A stretch of DNA of 64,000 bases from Micromonospora sp. NBC_00421. GTDB lineage: Bacteria; Actinomycetota; Actinomycetes; Mycobacteriales; Micromonosporaceae. The position numbers and the translations under genes are program-made. Below, in pieces: positions 25,812 to 35,060 of this stretch. Location: assembly GCF_036017915.1 (NCBI RefSeq), contig NZ_CP107929.1:186001-250000 (forward strand), read 5' to 3'. The notes beneath the pieces were generated by a model. It saw only the letters and a list, made by a program, of their open reading frames with translations, searched no databases and had not been told where the DNA came from. Each line of letters opens with the position of its first letter. Within the stretch, counting starts at the first letter, position 1.

Positions 25812-26141
25812 TCAGCCCTCGAAGACGCCTGCCTCGACGAGGCGCTTCTCGGTCTTGTCCCAGCCGTCGCCCGGGTGGGCGGCGGCGAGGTTGTTGATCT
25901 CGGCGCGGATCTTGGCGGCGTGGCCGGCGGTGGCCAGCACCCGGATCTCCTCGACGAAGGCGTCGGAGTCGGTACGCAGGTGCGCGGTCTTGCCGTTGGT
26001 CAGGTTCCGCACGTAGGCGTGCTTGCCGCCGTTGAGCGGGATGAGGTACTTGAACTCGCCCAGCACGCTGAGGGCGCCACCCTGGCCAGCCTGGCCGGCC
26101 CGGACTGACGCGCGCGCGGTCTTAGAGGTGTTGCTCGCCAC
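25812..26141 (-). CDS. Conserved-looking small hypothetical protein
   Basis: The protein is 109 residues. The first 25 are Ser/Ala/Arg-rich and probably disordered (SNTSKTARASVRAGQAGQGG). A compact domain follows with strands and helices: FKYLIPLNGGKHAYVRNLTN, TAHLRTDSDAFVEEIRVLA, AAKIRAEINNLAAAH, then a C-terminal helix. Its codon use and own terminator mark it as a genuine, well-expressed gene. The basic tail and small size would suit a nucleic-acid-associated protein, but no named family was recognised. The ATG at 26141 has GCAAGGAGC upstream. Confidence 0.7.
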   Translation of the reverse strand: MASNTSKTARASVRAGQAGQGGALSVLGEFKYLIPLNGGKHAYVRNLTNGKTAHLRTDSDAFVEEIRVLATAGHAAKIRAEINNLAAAHPGDGWDKTEKRLVEAGVFEG

Positions 26142-26458
26142 GGAGATGCTCCTTGCAAGACGTACGGGAGGACGGGAACGTCCGGGGGCTGTAGCGGGTG
26201 ACGCCCGGGTGAGCCTCGGCCCGCGAAGTTGTGCGACGGCGCAGAACCGCCCAGAGAAATATACACGACCACGATGCCTGGCAGCTCACCGTGCCCGTCG
26301 GAGTGCACAACCGAGGTCACCGGTCCGGGTATTTCCCGGCGGCGAATTTTCCGATTCTCTGGCGCACCATCCGTCACAGCAGTCATCATGTGTGGCAACA
26401 GCCACTCGGGTGGTCGAGGTCGTAGGGGAAGACGCACCTCGCTCTCCGGGAGGTCACC
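26142..26458. other. Divergent promoter region between the 109-residue gene and DUF3145
   Basis: No gene is seen. This is one of the more AT-rich stretches of the window (around 26250-26410), consistent with promoters for both flanking genes; no clear -35/-10 pair was assigned. Confidence 0.5.
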
Positions 26459-26947
26459 GTGCCAACGCGTGGCGTCGTATACGTCCACTCGACCCCGCTC
26501 GCCGTGTGCTCGCACGTCGAGTGGGCGATCGCGCGCGTCCTCGCCGCGCCGGTCAACCTGCACTGGACGGCCCAGCCCGTCGATCCCGGCGCCCGTCGGG
26601 CCGAGTGCGGATGGACCGGTCGGCCGGGGACGGGTGCCGAGCTGGCTGCTGCCCTGAGGCAGTGGCCCATGATCCGTTTCGAGGTGACCGAGGAACCCAG
26701 CGCGGGCGCGGACGGTGAACGTTTCATGCACGTTCCGGGCCGTGGCCTGTTCCGGGCCGCGGTGGGCGCGGCCGGCGACATCCAGCTCGGCGAGGACCGG
26801 CTGCGCAGCATCATGGCCTCGGTACGCCCCGAGGCGCTGGCACACGCCCTTGACAAGGCGATGGGCACCGCCTGGGACGCGGAGTTGGAGCCCTACCGGT
26901 ATGCCGGCGACGGCGCACCGGTGACCCTGCTCACCCGGGTCGGCTGA
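26459..26947 (+). CDS. DUF3145 family protein
   Basis: The protein is 162 residues, the full length of this actinobacteria-specific family. Recognisable segments are RGVVYVHSTPLAVCSHVEWAI at the start, PVNLHWTAQPVDPGARRAEC, the WPMIRFEVTEEPSAGADGERF strand, and the closing helix plus VTLLTRVG. Function is unknown; the fold is presumed globular and cytoplasmic. The GTG start at 26459 is preceded by GGGAGGTCACC. It is transcribed alone. Confidence 0.88.
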   Translation: MPTRGVVYVHSTPLAVCSHVEWAIARVLAAPVNLHWTAQPVDPGARRAECGWTGRPGTGAELAAALRQWPMIRFEVTEEPSAGADGERFMHVPGRGLFRAAVGAAGDIQLGEDRLRSIMASVRPEALAHALDKAMGTAWDAELEPYRYAGDGAPVTLLTRVG

Positions 26948-27096
26948 CCACAGCGGCGCCGGTGGCCGTGCTGACCGGCCGCCGGCGGCGCGAGCCCTCA
27001 CCGCCCCGTTTTCGCGTCTCCGCCCACACCCACCGCCCCGTCTCCCGCTTGCCGTGCACCCCGCGCCCACCGGTGTGCCCTCACCCGTGCCGTGTG

Positions 27097-27176
27097 CCCG
27101 CACCCTCCGCTCCGTCTCCCACTCGCGCGCCCGCACCCTCCGCTCCGTCTCCCACTCGCGCGCCCGCACGCTCCGG
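27097..27176. repeat. 33-bp tandem direct repeat
   Basis: Two exact copies with a partial third; the unit contains CACCCTCCGCTCCGTCTCCC and ends ACTCGCGCG. Confidence 0.9.
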
Positions 27177-27233
27177 CTCGACTCCCGATCCTGCCGTGCT
27201 CCTGCGCCCACCGGCGCGCCTCCACATCTATGA

Positions 27234-27293
27234 CCCTGGGAGGTCTATGCCTGTCAGTCATATTTATGACCGGCAGGCATAGACCTCCCAGGG
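27234..27293. repeat. Intergenic palindrome with 20-base perfect arms
   Basis: Arms CCCTGGGAGGTCTATGCCTG (27234-27253) and complement (27274-27293), with a 20-base AT-rich loop. It is flanked on both sides by direct repeats and is far from either neighbouring gene end, so simple termination is not its obvious role. Confidence 0.9.
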
Positions 27294-27306
27294 AGGTGGT
27301 ACTCAC

Positions 27307-27420
27307 CTGCGGCGCATGCCTGGCCGTTCGGCCGGCGGTGGCGCTCGATGGGGCCTGCGGCGCATGCCTGGCCGTTCGGTCGGCGGTGGCGCTCGATGGG
27401 GCCTGCGCGCACGCCTGGCC
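27307..27420. repeat. 48-bp tandem direct repeat
   Basis: Units start at 27307 and 27355 (nearly identical, one base apart in the core) and a diverged third at 27403; the unit begins CTGCGGCGCATGCCTGGCC. Confidence 0.85.
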
Positions 27421-27859
27421 GACTCGGCCCGCGGTCGCGTTGATGGAACCCGAGGCGAGAGACACGGGCCATGCCGCGTCCCGGACGACAGGGGGAGGAA
27501 GCCACCGGGCCGGGCGACCGAGTGTCCCGACCGGGACGATCACCCAGGTCAGACGATCACCCAGGTATTGGACCAAGCGCGCGATGGTCACTGGTGATGG
27601 GCCACGCGCGAGGGGTCGGCCGTTCACCCGGGTCGGTGGTTGCCCCGGCGCTGCGCGGCCGGTTGCGGAGACCTTCGCGCTGCGCTCGGTCAGCGTCCCG
27701 GAGCTCGGTCAGTGTCCCGGAGTTGGGTGAGCCTGCTCACCCGGACCGGCCACCCAGCAGCCAGAAGGGCCGGGTCAGCCGGACAACCGGTCGGGGACGG
27801 GCACCCTCCACCCACGGCGTGACCTGGTCGGGTTGCCGCTGATCTTCGGCGCGGGTTGG

Positions 27860-29590
27860 ATGGGCCGGGTGCCGATCTCCCCACGACGTGCCGGCGTCGC
27901 CGTCGCCGCCCTGACCGCGCTGCTCGCCTCCGGATGCGCGGGGGAGGGGCAGGCTCCGTCGCCGGCCCTCTCCGGGGCCGCCCCGACAGCCACGCCGACC
28001 GTCGCCGCGTCCACCGCCTCCGACCCGGCCGCGCGGGCCGCCGCGCTGGCCGGCACGCTCGGCGACGAGGACCTGGTCGGCCAGGTGCTGATGCCCTATG
28101 CGTACGGCAGCTCGGCGACGAAGGTGACGCCCGGCTCGGCCACCGGCAACCAGGCCCTCGGCGGGGTCGACACGCCCGCCGAGATGATCGCGAAGTACCG
28201 GCTCGGTGGGCTGATCCTGGTCGGCTTCAGCGCCGACGACCCCACCTCCGGCAACCAGTCCACCACCAACGTCGACAATCCCGCCCAGGTGCGGGAGCTG
28301 ACCACCGGGCTACGCGCCGCCGCCGGGAAGCTCGCCACCGCGCCGGCGCCGTTCCTGGTCGGCACCGACCAGGAGTACGGGGTGGTCACCCGGATCACCG
28401 ACGGGGTGACCACGCTGCCCAGCGCGCTCGCCGCCGGGGCGGCAGACGAACCGACCCGGACCGAGGCCGCCTGGAAGGCCGCCGGCACCGAGTTGGCGGC
28501 GATGGGGGTGAACCTGGACTTCGCGCCGGTCGCCGACGTCCTCGCCACCCGCAGCACGGTGATCGGCTCGCGTTCCTTCGGTGCCGACCCGCAGCGGGCC
28601 GGCGCGCAGGTCGCGGGCGCGGTCCGGGGGTTGCAGAGCGCCGGGGTGGCGGCCAGCGTCAAGCACTTCCCCGGGCACGGGCTCAGCGCCGCCGACTCGC
28701 ACCAGGAGGTCCCGGTGGTCGGCCAGCCCCGGGCCGAGCTGGAGGGCACCGCCTTCCCGCCGTTCCGGGCCGGCATCGACGCCGGGGCGATGGCGGTGAT
28801 GTCAGCGCACCTCGACGTCACCGCCGTGGACCCGGGCACCCCGGCCACCTTCTCCCGCAAGCTGCTCACCGACGTGCTGCGAGGCCAGCTCGGCTTCCAG
28901 GGGGTGGTGATCACCGACGGGATGAACATGCCGCCGGCCAAGCGCTACCCGCCGGGCGAGGCGGCGGTGAAGGCCCTGCTCGCCGGCAACGACCTGATCC
29001 TGATGACCCCGAACGTCGGCCAGGCGTACGACGGGCTGCTGGCCGCGCTGCGCGACGGCTCGCTGCCCCGGGACCGGCTGGTGGCGGCGGTCACCCGGGT
29101 GCTGACCATGAAGTTCCGGCTCGCCGACCGGCCGACGCCGGCGATGTCCACGCTCGGCAGCGCCCCGCACCGGGCCGCCGCCGCCGAGCTGGCCGCCGCG
29201 GCGGTCACCCAGCTCCGGGGGGAATGTGGCGCGAAGGTGTCCGGCCCGGTCACCGTCACCACCTCCGCCGGCCGGGACCGGACCCGGGCGGCGCTCACCG
29301 AGGCGCTGACCGCGGCGGGCGTACGGGTGGTGCCGAAGGGGGGAACCCGGGTCCACTTGGTCGGCTACGGCGACGGCCCGAAGGACCTTGCCGCAGGCGC
29401 GGCGGTGACCGTGGCGATGGACACCCCGTACGTGCTGGAGAAGTCGACCTCACCGGCCCTGCTGGCCACCTACTCGTCCAGCGGGGCCTCGATGACCGCG
29501 CTCGCCGAGGTGCTGGCCGGCAAGGCCCGGCCCACCGGCCGCTCCCCGGTGCCGCTGACCGGACTGCCCGCCACCAGCTGCACCGGCTGA
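27860..29590 (+). CDS. GH3 beta-N-acetylglucosaminidase (NagZ-like) lipoprotein
   Basis: The protein is about 576 residues. Residues 1-26 are a lipoprotein signal ending in LLASGC. After a Pro/Thr/Ala linker, the GH3 barrel begins near 60 (DLVGQVLMPYA). NagZ landmarks are GTDQEYGVVTRI, the Lys-His-Phe-Pro-Gly-His-Gly motif with Lys268 (the NagZ His/Asp general acid region), and the nucleophile Asp353 in VVITDGMNM. The C-terminal about 180 residues resemble the second GH3 domain. It would remove GlcNAc from peptidoglycan fragments or chitin at the cell surface. ATG 27860 or GTG 27869 could be the start; the TTG at 27833 adds residues before the signal peptide. Confidence 0.88.
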   Translation: MGRVPISPRRAGVAVAALTALLASGCAGEGQAPSPALSGAAPTATPTVAASTASDPAARAAALAGTLGDEDLVGQVLMPYAYGSSATKVTPGSATGNQALGGVDTPAEMIAKYRLGGLILVGFSADDPTSGNQSTTNVDNPAQVRELTTGLRAAAGKLATAPAPFLVGTDQEYGVVTRITDGVTTLPSALAAGAADEPTRTEAAWKAAGTELAAMGVNLDFAPVADVLATRSTVIGSRSFGADPQRAGAQVAGAVRGLQSAGVAASVKHFPGHGLSAADSHQEVPVVGQPRAELEGTAFPPFRAGIDAGAMAVMSAHLDVTAVDPGTPATFSRKLLTDVLRGQLGFQGVVITDGMNMPPAKRYPPGEAAVKALLAGNDLILMTPNVGQAYDGLLAALRDGSLPRDRLVAAVTRVLTMKFRLADRPTPAMSTLGSAPHRAAAAELAAAAVTQLRGECGAKVSGPVTVTTSAGRDRTRAALTEALTAAGVRVVPKGGTRVHLVGYGDGPKDLAAGAAVTVAMDTPYVLEKSTSPALLATYSSSGASMTALAEVLAGKARPTGRSPVPLTGLPATSCTG

Positions 29591-29630
29591 TCCCGGGGCG
29601 TCCGGGTGAGCCGGGCCGCGCGACGCCGGC

Positions 29631-29666
29631 GTGGCCGGCCGTCGACGGAGGTCGACGGCCGGCCAC
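29631..29666. terminator. Bidirectional terminator between convergent nagZ-like and PIG-L genes
   Basis: Perfect 16-base arms GTGGCCGGCCGTCGAC (29631-29646) and complement (29651-29666) with a four-base loop, between two convergent stops. Confidence 0.85.
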
Positions 29667-29684
29667 GGGTCACGCGGTGGCGGG

Positions 29685-32378
29685 TCAGCCCAGCGGAACC
29701 TGCTGGGCCACGGCGGCGCCGCCGGCCTCGAACGCGGCCAACAGGGACGTCGGGGTGCCTCCGCTGACCGGGACCGTCACGGTGACCCGGTCACCGGCGG
29801 CCATCCGTACGGTGCGATCGCCCCGGGCCGTGTCGCCGTCCCAGGCGTACAGGTAGGCGGTGCCGGCCCGGTCGGAGCGCAGGGTGACCTGCACTCCGTC
29901 GGTGACCCGCTGGGCCGAGGTCAGTCGCAGCGCCGAGTTCTTCAGCCGCGGCACGGCGGCCGGGGCCACCCCGTCCACGGCCGACTGGGCGATGGTCTGC
30001 GGGCTGAGCACGCTGCGGGCGGAGGTGTCCGGGAAGACCGGCGCGCTGGGCTGCCGGGCCGCCGGCTGGTAACCGGGCAGGGTGGCCAGACCGTAGCGGT
30101 ACGGGTCGGCCCGGACGCCGGTGAAGGTGGACCAGCCCAGTCGGGACTGCGAGCTGAGGTCCTGGGTGTCCGAGTCGTAGACCAGCACGTTGAGGCCCAT
30201 CCGGGCCGGGTCCACCGCGTCGGGCAGCACCGCGAACGGGATGCTCGTCTCGATGGTGTACCCGGTGTAGGGGGAGCTGACCTTGCTGACCACTGTCATC
30301 CCGGGTGCGGTGGTCGCCCCCGGGCCCTGCCGGTTGTCGGCGTCGCGCTGCCAGCAGGGCGGGTTGCCGTTGGCCGGGTCGTCGGTGATCGGGAAGATGC
30401 CCGCCTTGAACGCCGTGGAGGTGTCCGCCGAGTTCCCCTTCGGGTCGACGATGATCTCCACGCTGTCGGTGCGGCGCTGCCGCTTGCAGTCCTGCGGCAC
30501 CACCTTCTTGCCGAGCACGTCGTCGGTGACCTGCACGAACACCTTCAGGGCGTCGGGGGTCCAGGCGATCCGGCCGGTGGCCGAGGCGTCCTGCGGGGTG
30601 GTGGCCTGCCCCTCCCAGATGCGGGAGAGGTCCAGCTCCGGGCCGGGGTACTCGCCGGGCGAGGCGACCCCGTCGACGGTGCCGTTGCCGGCGGCCGGGA
30701 CCTCGGTGGTCGGCACGATCTCCAGCGCGCCGGTCTCCACGGTGCTGCCGGCGGCGCTGGTGGTGGTGATGGTGATGCCGTAGTCGCCGTCCGTGCCGCC
30801 CTCGTTGGCGGTCGGCAGGGTGGCGTCGGTGTTGGTGACGGTGAAGGTGACCGCCCCGGTCGCGCCGGGTGCCAGTTCGGGGTAGCTCTTGGTGGCCGCG
30901 TCGGCGGTGAAGCCGGCGGGCAGGCCGAGGGTGACGGTGCCGCTGCGGCTGACCCGACCGTGGTTACGCAGGTCGATGCGGACCGAGCGCTGCTGGCCGG
31001 AGCCGATGGTGAGCACCGGCTTGATCAGGGTGTCCAGCTGCGGGTATCCGCCGTCGCCGGCCCAGTCACGGAAGATGCCGACCTCGGGCAGTGGCTCCAG
31101 CGTGCCGCGCACGTCGGCGACCACCCGGACGGCCCGGTCGGTGCGCCCGACACCCTGGCGGGTGGTCAGGGTGGCACCGATGAGCTGCTGCTGGTTGGTG
31201 TCGGCGTCGGCCGGGACGGTGACGGTGAACGTCCTGGTCCGCTCCTTGCCGGCCGGCACGTCGTTGTTCAGCACGCCGGAGCCCTTGGCCTTCCAGCCGG
31301 CCGGCAGTCGCAGGTCGATCCGGGGCTTGGCCAGGAGTCGGTTGGCGGGCGCGCGCAGGTGCGCGGTGACCTCGACGGTCGCGCCGGGGGCCAGGTCGAA
31401 CCGGTCGGTGGTGAGGTACAGCTCGGTGCCCTTCGGCAGGCCACCGGTCACCGGCGGCAGCACCGAGCCGCGCAGGATCGCCTCCGGCGAGGTGTCCGCC
31501 GGGTCGTACGGGACGCGGCTGTCGATCAGGGTGTAGAAGTCACAGCGGATCTTCGTCGGGTCGGTGGGGGCGGCGGCGGTGCCGGCCCAGCCCTGGGTGA
31601 CGTACTCCCGGCGGGCGTCGACCTCGACCTCGGCCCAGGTCTTCCCGCTGGCGCTGGGGGTGCCCTCCCAGACGCCGAAGACCTGGTCGGTGGGGACGGT
31701 CGGGGTGAAGCCGGTCGCGCACTGCGGCCCGGCGGCGGAGGTGCCGGTGCCGCCGGTACGCAGGAACTTCGCGGCCCGGAACGGGGTCAGCCCCTCGGCG
31801 CTGAGCTGCTCGGGGAAGGCGGCCGGGTCGGCGGCGGCGGCGAACGCCTCGGCGGCGAACCGGGCGGCCTGCTGGTGGTTGCCGTGGTTACCCGGGGTCG
31901 GCGACGGGTTCATCGTCATGATGATCTCGGGCCGGGTGGTCCGGATGACCCGGACGATCTGGCCCAGGGTGTCGTCGTGCCCCCAGATCTGCTCGGACAG
32001 CGGGGCGGACGCGGTGTACCAGAAGTCGACCCGGTCGAGGTTGTAGAGGTTCTCCACGCCGGCCTTGCCGATCGCGGTGCGTTCCTCGCGTTCGCGGATG
32101 ATGCCCAGCGGCGGGCCCTCTTCCAGACCGACGGCGTTGCCGCCGCCCTCGCCCCGGGTGATGGTGACGACGCCGGCCTTGGCGCCGTACTTCTCCTTCC
32201 ACTGGCCGAGGGTGGCGAGGCTGCCGGCCTCGTCGTCGGGGTGGGCGCTGACGAAGAGCACGTCGAGGTCGACGGCCTTGGGTGGGCGGACCTCGGCCGG
32301 GGCGGCGACGGCGGTGGCAGGTGCCCCGGCCACGGCCAGGGCGAGTGCGGTGGGTAGCAGGAAACCCTTGATGCGCAT
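29685..32378 (-). CDS. Large secreted PIG-L/LmbE-family deacetylase with sugar-binding domain
   Basis: The protein is 897 residues. A signal peptide (cut near AVAA-26) is followed by a PIG-L domain: VLFVSAHPDDEAGSL (His46, Asp48, Asp49 zinc region) and PGNHGNHQQAA with the third ligand. Residues about 330-560 contain two Ig-like/NEW3-type segments (APGATVEVTAHLRAP, then VSRSGTVTLGLPAGF and ELAPGATGAVTFTVTN). Residues about 590-770 resemble a CBM9/DOMON carbohydrate-binding fold (DASATGRIAWTPDALKVFVQVTDD, TDSVEIIVDPKGN), and the C-terminus adds another beta-rich domain. The enzyme probably N-deacetylates extracellular amino-sugar glycans. Convergent with the NagZ-like gene, and divergent from a ROK regulator with which it shares a palindromic operator. 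Confidence 0.87.
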   Translation of the reverse strand: MRIKGFLLPTALALAVAGAPATAVAAPAEVRPPKAVDLDVLFVSAHPDDEAGSLATLGQWKEKYGAKAGVVTITRGEGGGNAVGLEEGPPLGIIREREERTAIGKAGVENLYNLDRVDFWYTASAPLSEQIWGHDDTLGQIVRVIRTTRPEIIMTMNPSPTPGNHGNHQQAARFAAEAFAAAADPAAFPEQLSAEGLTPFRAAKFLRTGGTGTSAAGPQCATGFTPTVPTDQVFGVWEGTPSASGKTWAEVEVDARREYVTQGWAGTAAAPTDPTKIRCDFYTLIDSRVPYDPADTSPEAILRGSVLPPVTGGLPKGTELYLTTDRFDLAPGATVEVTAHLRAPANRLLAKPRIDLRLPAGWKAKGSGVLNNDVPAGKERTRTFTVTVPADADTNQQQLIGATLTTRQGVGRTDRAVRVVADVRGTLEPLPEVGIFRDWAGDGGYPQLDTLIKPVLTIGSGQQRSVRIDLRNHGRVSRSGTVTLGLPAGFTADAATKSYPELAPGATGAVTFTVTNTDATLPTANEGGTDGDYGITITTTSAAGSTVETGALEIVPTTEVPAAGNGTVDGVASPGEYPGPELDLSRIWEGQATTPQDASATGRIAWTPDALKVFVQVTDDVLGKKVVPQDCKRQRRTDSVEIIVDPKGNSADTSTAFKAGIFPITDDPANGNPPCWQRDADNRQGPGATTAPGMTVVSKVSSPYTGYTIETSIPFAVLPDAVDPARMGLNVLVYDSDTQDLSSQSRLGWSTFTGVRADPYRYGLATLPGYQPAARQPSAPVFPDTSARSVLSPQTIAQSAVDGVAPAAVPRLKNSALRLTSAQRVTDGVQVTLRSDRAGTAYLYAWDGDTARGDRTVRMAAGDRVTVTVPVSGGTPTSLLAAFEAGGAAVAQQVPLG

Positions 32379-32794
32379 GCAGATCCTTCCGGAACCACGA
32401 CGTCCGGGCGGCGACCGTCGTCGTCGGACGCGGTGCGCCGGACGCGGGGTCGTCGGTGGACGGTGAGGCGGTGGGAACGGGGAACGGTGGGCGTCGTCGG
32501 ACGCGGTGCACCGGGTACGGCAGCGGTACGGGTTCCGTACACACTGGAAGGCCTTCGTCCGGTGACGCTAGGGACCGGCGCGGTGGTACGTCAATGCTTT
32601 GGAAGGTATTTCTTTCTTTGCAGAAGAAATAAAGTAGGGCATGTCCCGGATGTCCTCTGGTGCGCCGGAACGGCCATCCGAACCGGCCATCGACCCTCTT
32701 GGTGGACGTTATTGCTGCTCCAGTGCCTGCCGACGGCCGATCCGAGACGGACTTGTTACTTGACTCTTTAATTCGTTCGCCGTAGGAAGGAAGT
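32379..32794. other. Divergent regulatory region between PIG-L deacetylase and ROK regulator
   Basis: About 415 bases without a gene. It includes the AT-rich palindrome at 32607-32631 and, toward the ROK gene, TTGACT followed by TTAATT near 32760-32775 as a possible promoter. Confidence 0.55.
32607..32631. promoter_or_regulatory. AT-rich palindrome, probable ROK repressor operator
   Basis: TATTTCTT (32607-32614) and AAGAAATA (32624-32631) are perfect arms around a nine-base spacer. Such AT-rich dyads are typical ROK/NagC operators. It lies between the divergent deacetylase and ROK genes, so it can control both. Confidence 0.6.
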
Positions 32795-33958
32795 GTGACA
32801 GACGTGGTGACGCCACCAACGAGCCCGGTGAGCCGGGAGCGGTCGAAGGAGATCAAGCGGCTTTCCGTGATCTCCACCGCCCGCCAGGTCCGGGTGCTCT
32901 CCCGGGCCGAGCTGACCGAGCTCACCGGCCTGAGTCCCGCCACGCTCACCCCGCTCGTGCGTGACCTGATCGCCGAGGGCTACCTCATCGAACGCGGGCC
33001 GGGTGCCTCACGGGCCGGCCGACCCCGGGCGATGCTGGAGTTCAACCCCCGGGCCGAACTGGTCGCCGCCGTCTCGCTGGAGCCGTCCCGGATCAGCTGC
33101 GAGATCGCCGACAGCGACGGCGCGGTGGTCGCCCACCGTGCGATCCGGCTGACCGGCGACATCGTCGACACCATCTGCCGATCGGTGCCGGAACTGGCCG
33201 GGGAGGGGCTGCCCGCGCTGCGCGGGGTGGCCATCGCCGCGCCCGGCGTCATCTCCGGTGGCGCGGTCCGGCTCGCCCCCTCGGTCGGCCTGATCGAGGG
33301 CCGCCCGATAGGGGAGTCGGTCCAGCGGACGCTCGGCGTACCGGTGGTGGTGGACAACGACGTCAACCTGATGGCGGCCGGCGAACACTCCGCCGGCGCC
33401 GGCATGGACGTCGCCGACCTGCTGCTGCTGCACGTCCGCGACGGCATCGGCGCGGGCCTGGTGCTCGACGGCCAGGTCCGGCGGGGTGCCCGGGGTGCGG
33501 CCGGCGAGGTCGGCTTCCTGCCGCTGGACCCGGCCGGCCGGGGACACGACGGGATCGGTCCGTTCGAGGCGCGCTGGTCGGAGAACGCGATCGCCGAGCG
33601 GGTGGTCGCGCTGGCCCCCGGCCGCCGCCCCGACTCGCCGGTACGCGCGCTCGTCGAACTGGCCGGCACCGACCCGCGCGCCGCCGGCTACCTCGACGAG
33701 GTGCTGCACGCCTGGTCCCGGCTGATCGTCTCCTGCGTCTGCGTGATCGACCCGGGCCGGGTGCTGCTCAGCGGTGCCGCCGCCGAACTCGACGACGCCG
33801 CCGTCGACCGGCTCCAGGGCCTGGTCACCGCCGCCGCACCCAGCACCACCGAGGTACGCCGGGCCGTGCTCGGCGACCGGGCCGTGCTGCACGGCGCGGT
33901 CAGCTACGCCCTGTCCGCTGCCGCCGCCGGAACGCCCACCCTGTTACCGGCCCCCTGA
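32795..33958 (+). CDS. ROK-family transcriptional regulator
   Basis: The protein is 387 residues. The N-terminus is a winged helix (LSRAELTELTGLSPATLTPLVRDLI), followed by a ROK sugar-kinase-like domain: IAAPGVISGG, VVVDNDVNLMAAGEH, HVRDGIGAGLVLDGQVRRGA and GAAGEVGFLPLD. The usual Cys-rich zinc cluster after GEVG is absent, as is common in ROK repressors without kinase activity. GTG 32795 follows GGAAGGAAG. It heads a rightward run of seven further genes, probably an operon it controls, and its own promoter abuts the palindrome. Confidence 0.88.
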   Translation: MTDVVTPPTSPVSRERSKEIKRLSVISTARQVRVLSRAELTELTGLSPATLTPLVRDLIAEGYLIERGPGASRAGRPRAMLEFNPRAELVAAVSLEPSRISCEIADSDGAVVAHRAIRLTGDIVDTICRSVPELAGEGLPALRGVAIAAPGVISGGAVRLAPSVGLIEGRPIGESVQRTLGVPVVVDNDVNLMAAGEHSAGAGMDVADLLLLHVRDGIGAGLVLDGQVRRGARGAAGEVGFLPLDPAGRGHDGIGPFEARWSENAIAERVVALAPGRRPDSPVRALVELAGTDPRAAGYLDEVLHAWSRLIVSCVCVIDPGRVLLSGAAAELDDAAVDRLQGLVTAAAPSTTEVRRAVLGDRAVLHGAVSYALSAAAAGTPTLLPAP

Positions 33959-34006
33959 CCTGCCCGAACCGCTGATTTCTTCGCCCACACCCCTCGGAGG
34001 TACCCC

Positions 34007-35053
34007 ATGAGACGTCGACTTCTGCTAGCCGGAGCGCTCGCCACCGTCCTCGCCGCCGGCACCGCCTGTGGCGGTGGCGGCTCGGACGACACCGCAGCCG
34101 GTGAGACCGAGAAGCTGACGATCTACACCGCCCGCGACAAGAAGGTCTCCACCTTCGTCGTGGACAAGTTCACCGCCAAGTACCCCGAGTACAAGGGGAA
34201 GGTGGAGATCCTCAACCTGGGCGCCCAGGAGATCCTGGAGCGGGTCCGGGCCGAGAAGGCCAACCCGCAGGCCGACGTCTGGTGGGGCGGCACCCAGCAG
34301 GGGCTGGCCGCCGGTGCCGGCGAGGACCTGCTCACCGCCTGGCAGCCCGCGTTCGCCGGCAAGATGGACGCCAAGTACAAGGACGCCGAGGGACGCTGGT
34401 TCGGTGAGATCCTGCTGCCCGAGGTCATCATGTACAACAACAAGGCGCTCACCCCGGAGCAGGCCCCGAAGGACTGGGACGACCTGCTGAAGCCGGAGTG
34501 GAAGGACAAGATCGTCATCCGGGACGTGGCCGCCTCGGGCACCATGCGGTCGATCTACGCCGCGATGATCATGCGGCAGTCGCCGGACGGCAGCAACCCG
34601 CAGCCCGGCTACGACTGGCTCAAGAAGCTGGACGCCAACACCGGCTCGTACGCGGCCAACCCGGCCGACCTCTACCTCAAGCTCTCCCGCCAGCAGGGCA
34701 CCCTCAGCGCCTGGAACCTCCAGGACATCCTGCTCCAGGCCAACCAGTCCAACATGCCGTTCGGCTACGTGATGCCGGCGTCCGGTGCCCCGGTGCTGGT
34801 CGACGGGCTGGCCGCGGTCAAGGGCGGCAACAGCGCCGGCGCGCAGAAGTTCATCGAGTTCCTCTTCGACGACACCCTGCGTGCCGACCTGGCCAAGGAC
34901 TACTACCAGATCCCGGCCGTGGAGATCGCCCAGCAGCCGGAGTGGCTGGCCCAGCTCAACCTCAAGCCGCTCGACGTCAACTGGGACATCATCGGCAAGA
35001 ACGAGACCGAGTGGATCAACAACTGGAACAGCCAGATCAAGAACAAGGGCTGA
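34007..35053 (+). CDS. ABC transporter substrate-binding lipoprotein
   Basis: The protein is 348 residues. Signal and lipobox: MRRRLLLAGALATVLAAGTAC, cysteine 21. The mature protein starts KLTIYTARDKKVSTFVVDKF and continues with GAQEILERVRAEKANPQADVWWGG, characteristic of the class that includes iron- and phosphonate-type periplasmic binding proteins. It binds a small anionic or metal-chelate ligand and delivers it to the permease encoded downstream. ATG 34007 follows GGAGGTACC. Nearly adjacent to the regulator (48 bases). Confidence 0.9.
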   Translation: MRRRLLLAGALATVLAAGTACGGGGSDDTAAGETEKLTIYTARDKKVSTFVVDKFTAKYPEYKGKVEILNLGAQEILERVRAEKANPQADVWWGGTQQGLAAGAGEDLLTAWQPAFAGKMDAKYKDAEGRWFGEILLPEVIMYNNKALTPEQAPKDWDDLLKPEWKDKIVIRDVAASGTMRSIYAAMIMRQSPDGSNPQPGYDWLKKLDANTGSYAANPADLYLKLSRQQGTLSAWNLQDILLQANQSNMPFGYVMPASGAPVLVDGLAAVKGGNSAGAQKFIEFLFDDTLRADLAKDYYQIPAVEIAQQPEWLAQLNLKPLDVNWDIIGKNETEWINNWNSQIKNKG

Positions 35054-35060
35054 CCGCACG

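Larger units (their letters stand above)
26948..27859. other. Long non-coding, repeat-rich intergenic region
   Basis: About 900 bases without a convincing gene. It holds a 33-bp direct repeat (27097-27162 plus a partial third copy), a 20-base-arm palindrome (27234-27293) and a 48-bp direct repeat (27307-27402 plus partial). All open frames across it are repeat-derived or lack ribosome sites. Confidence 0.65.
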
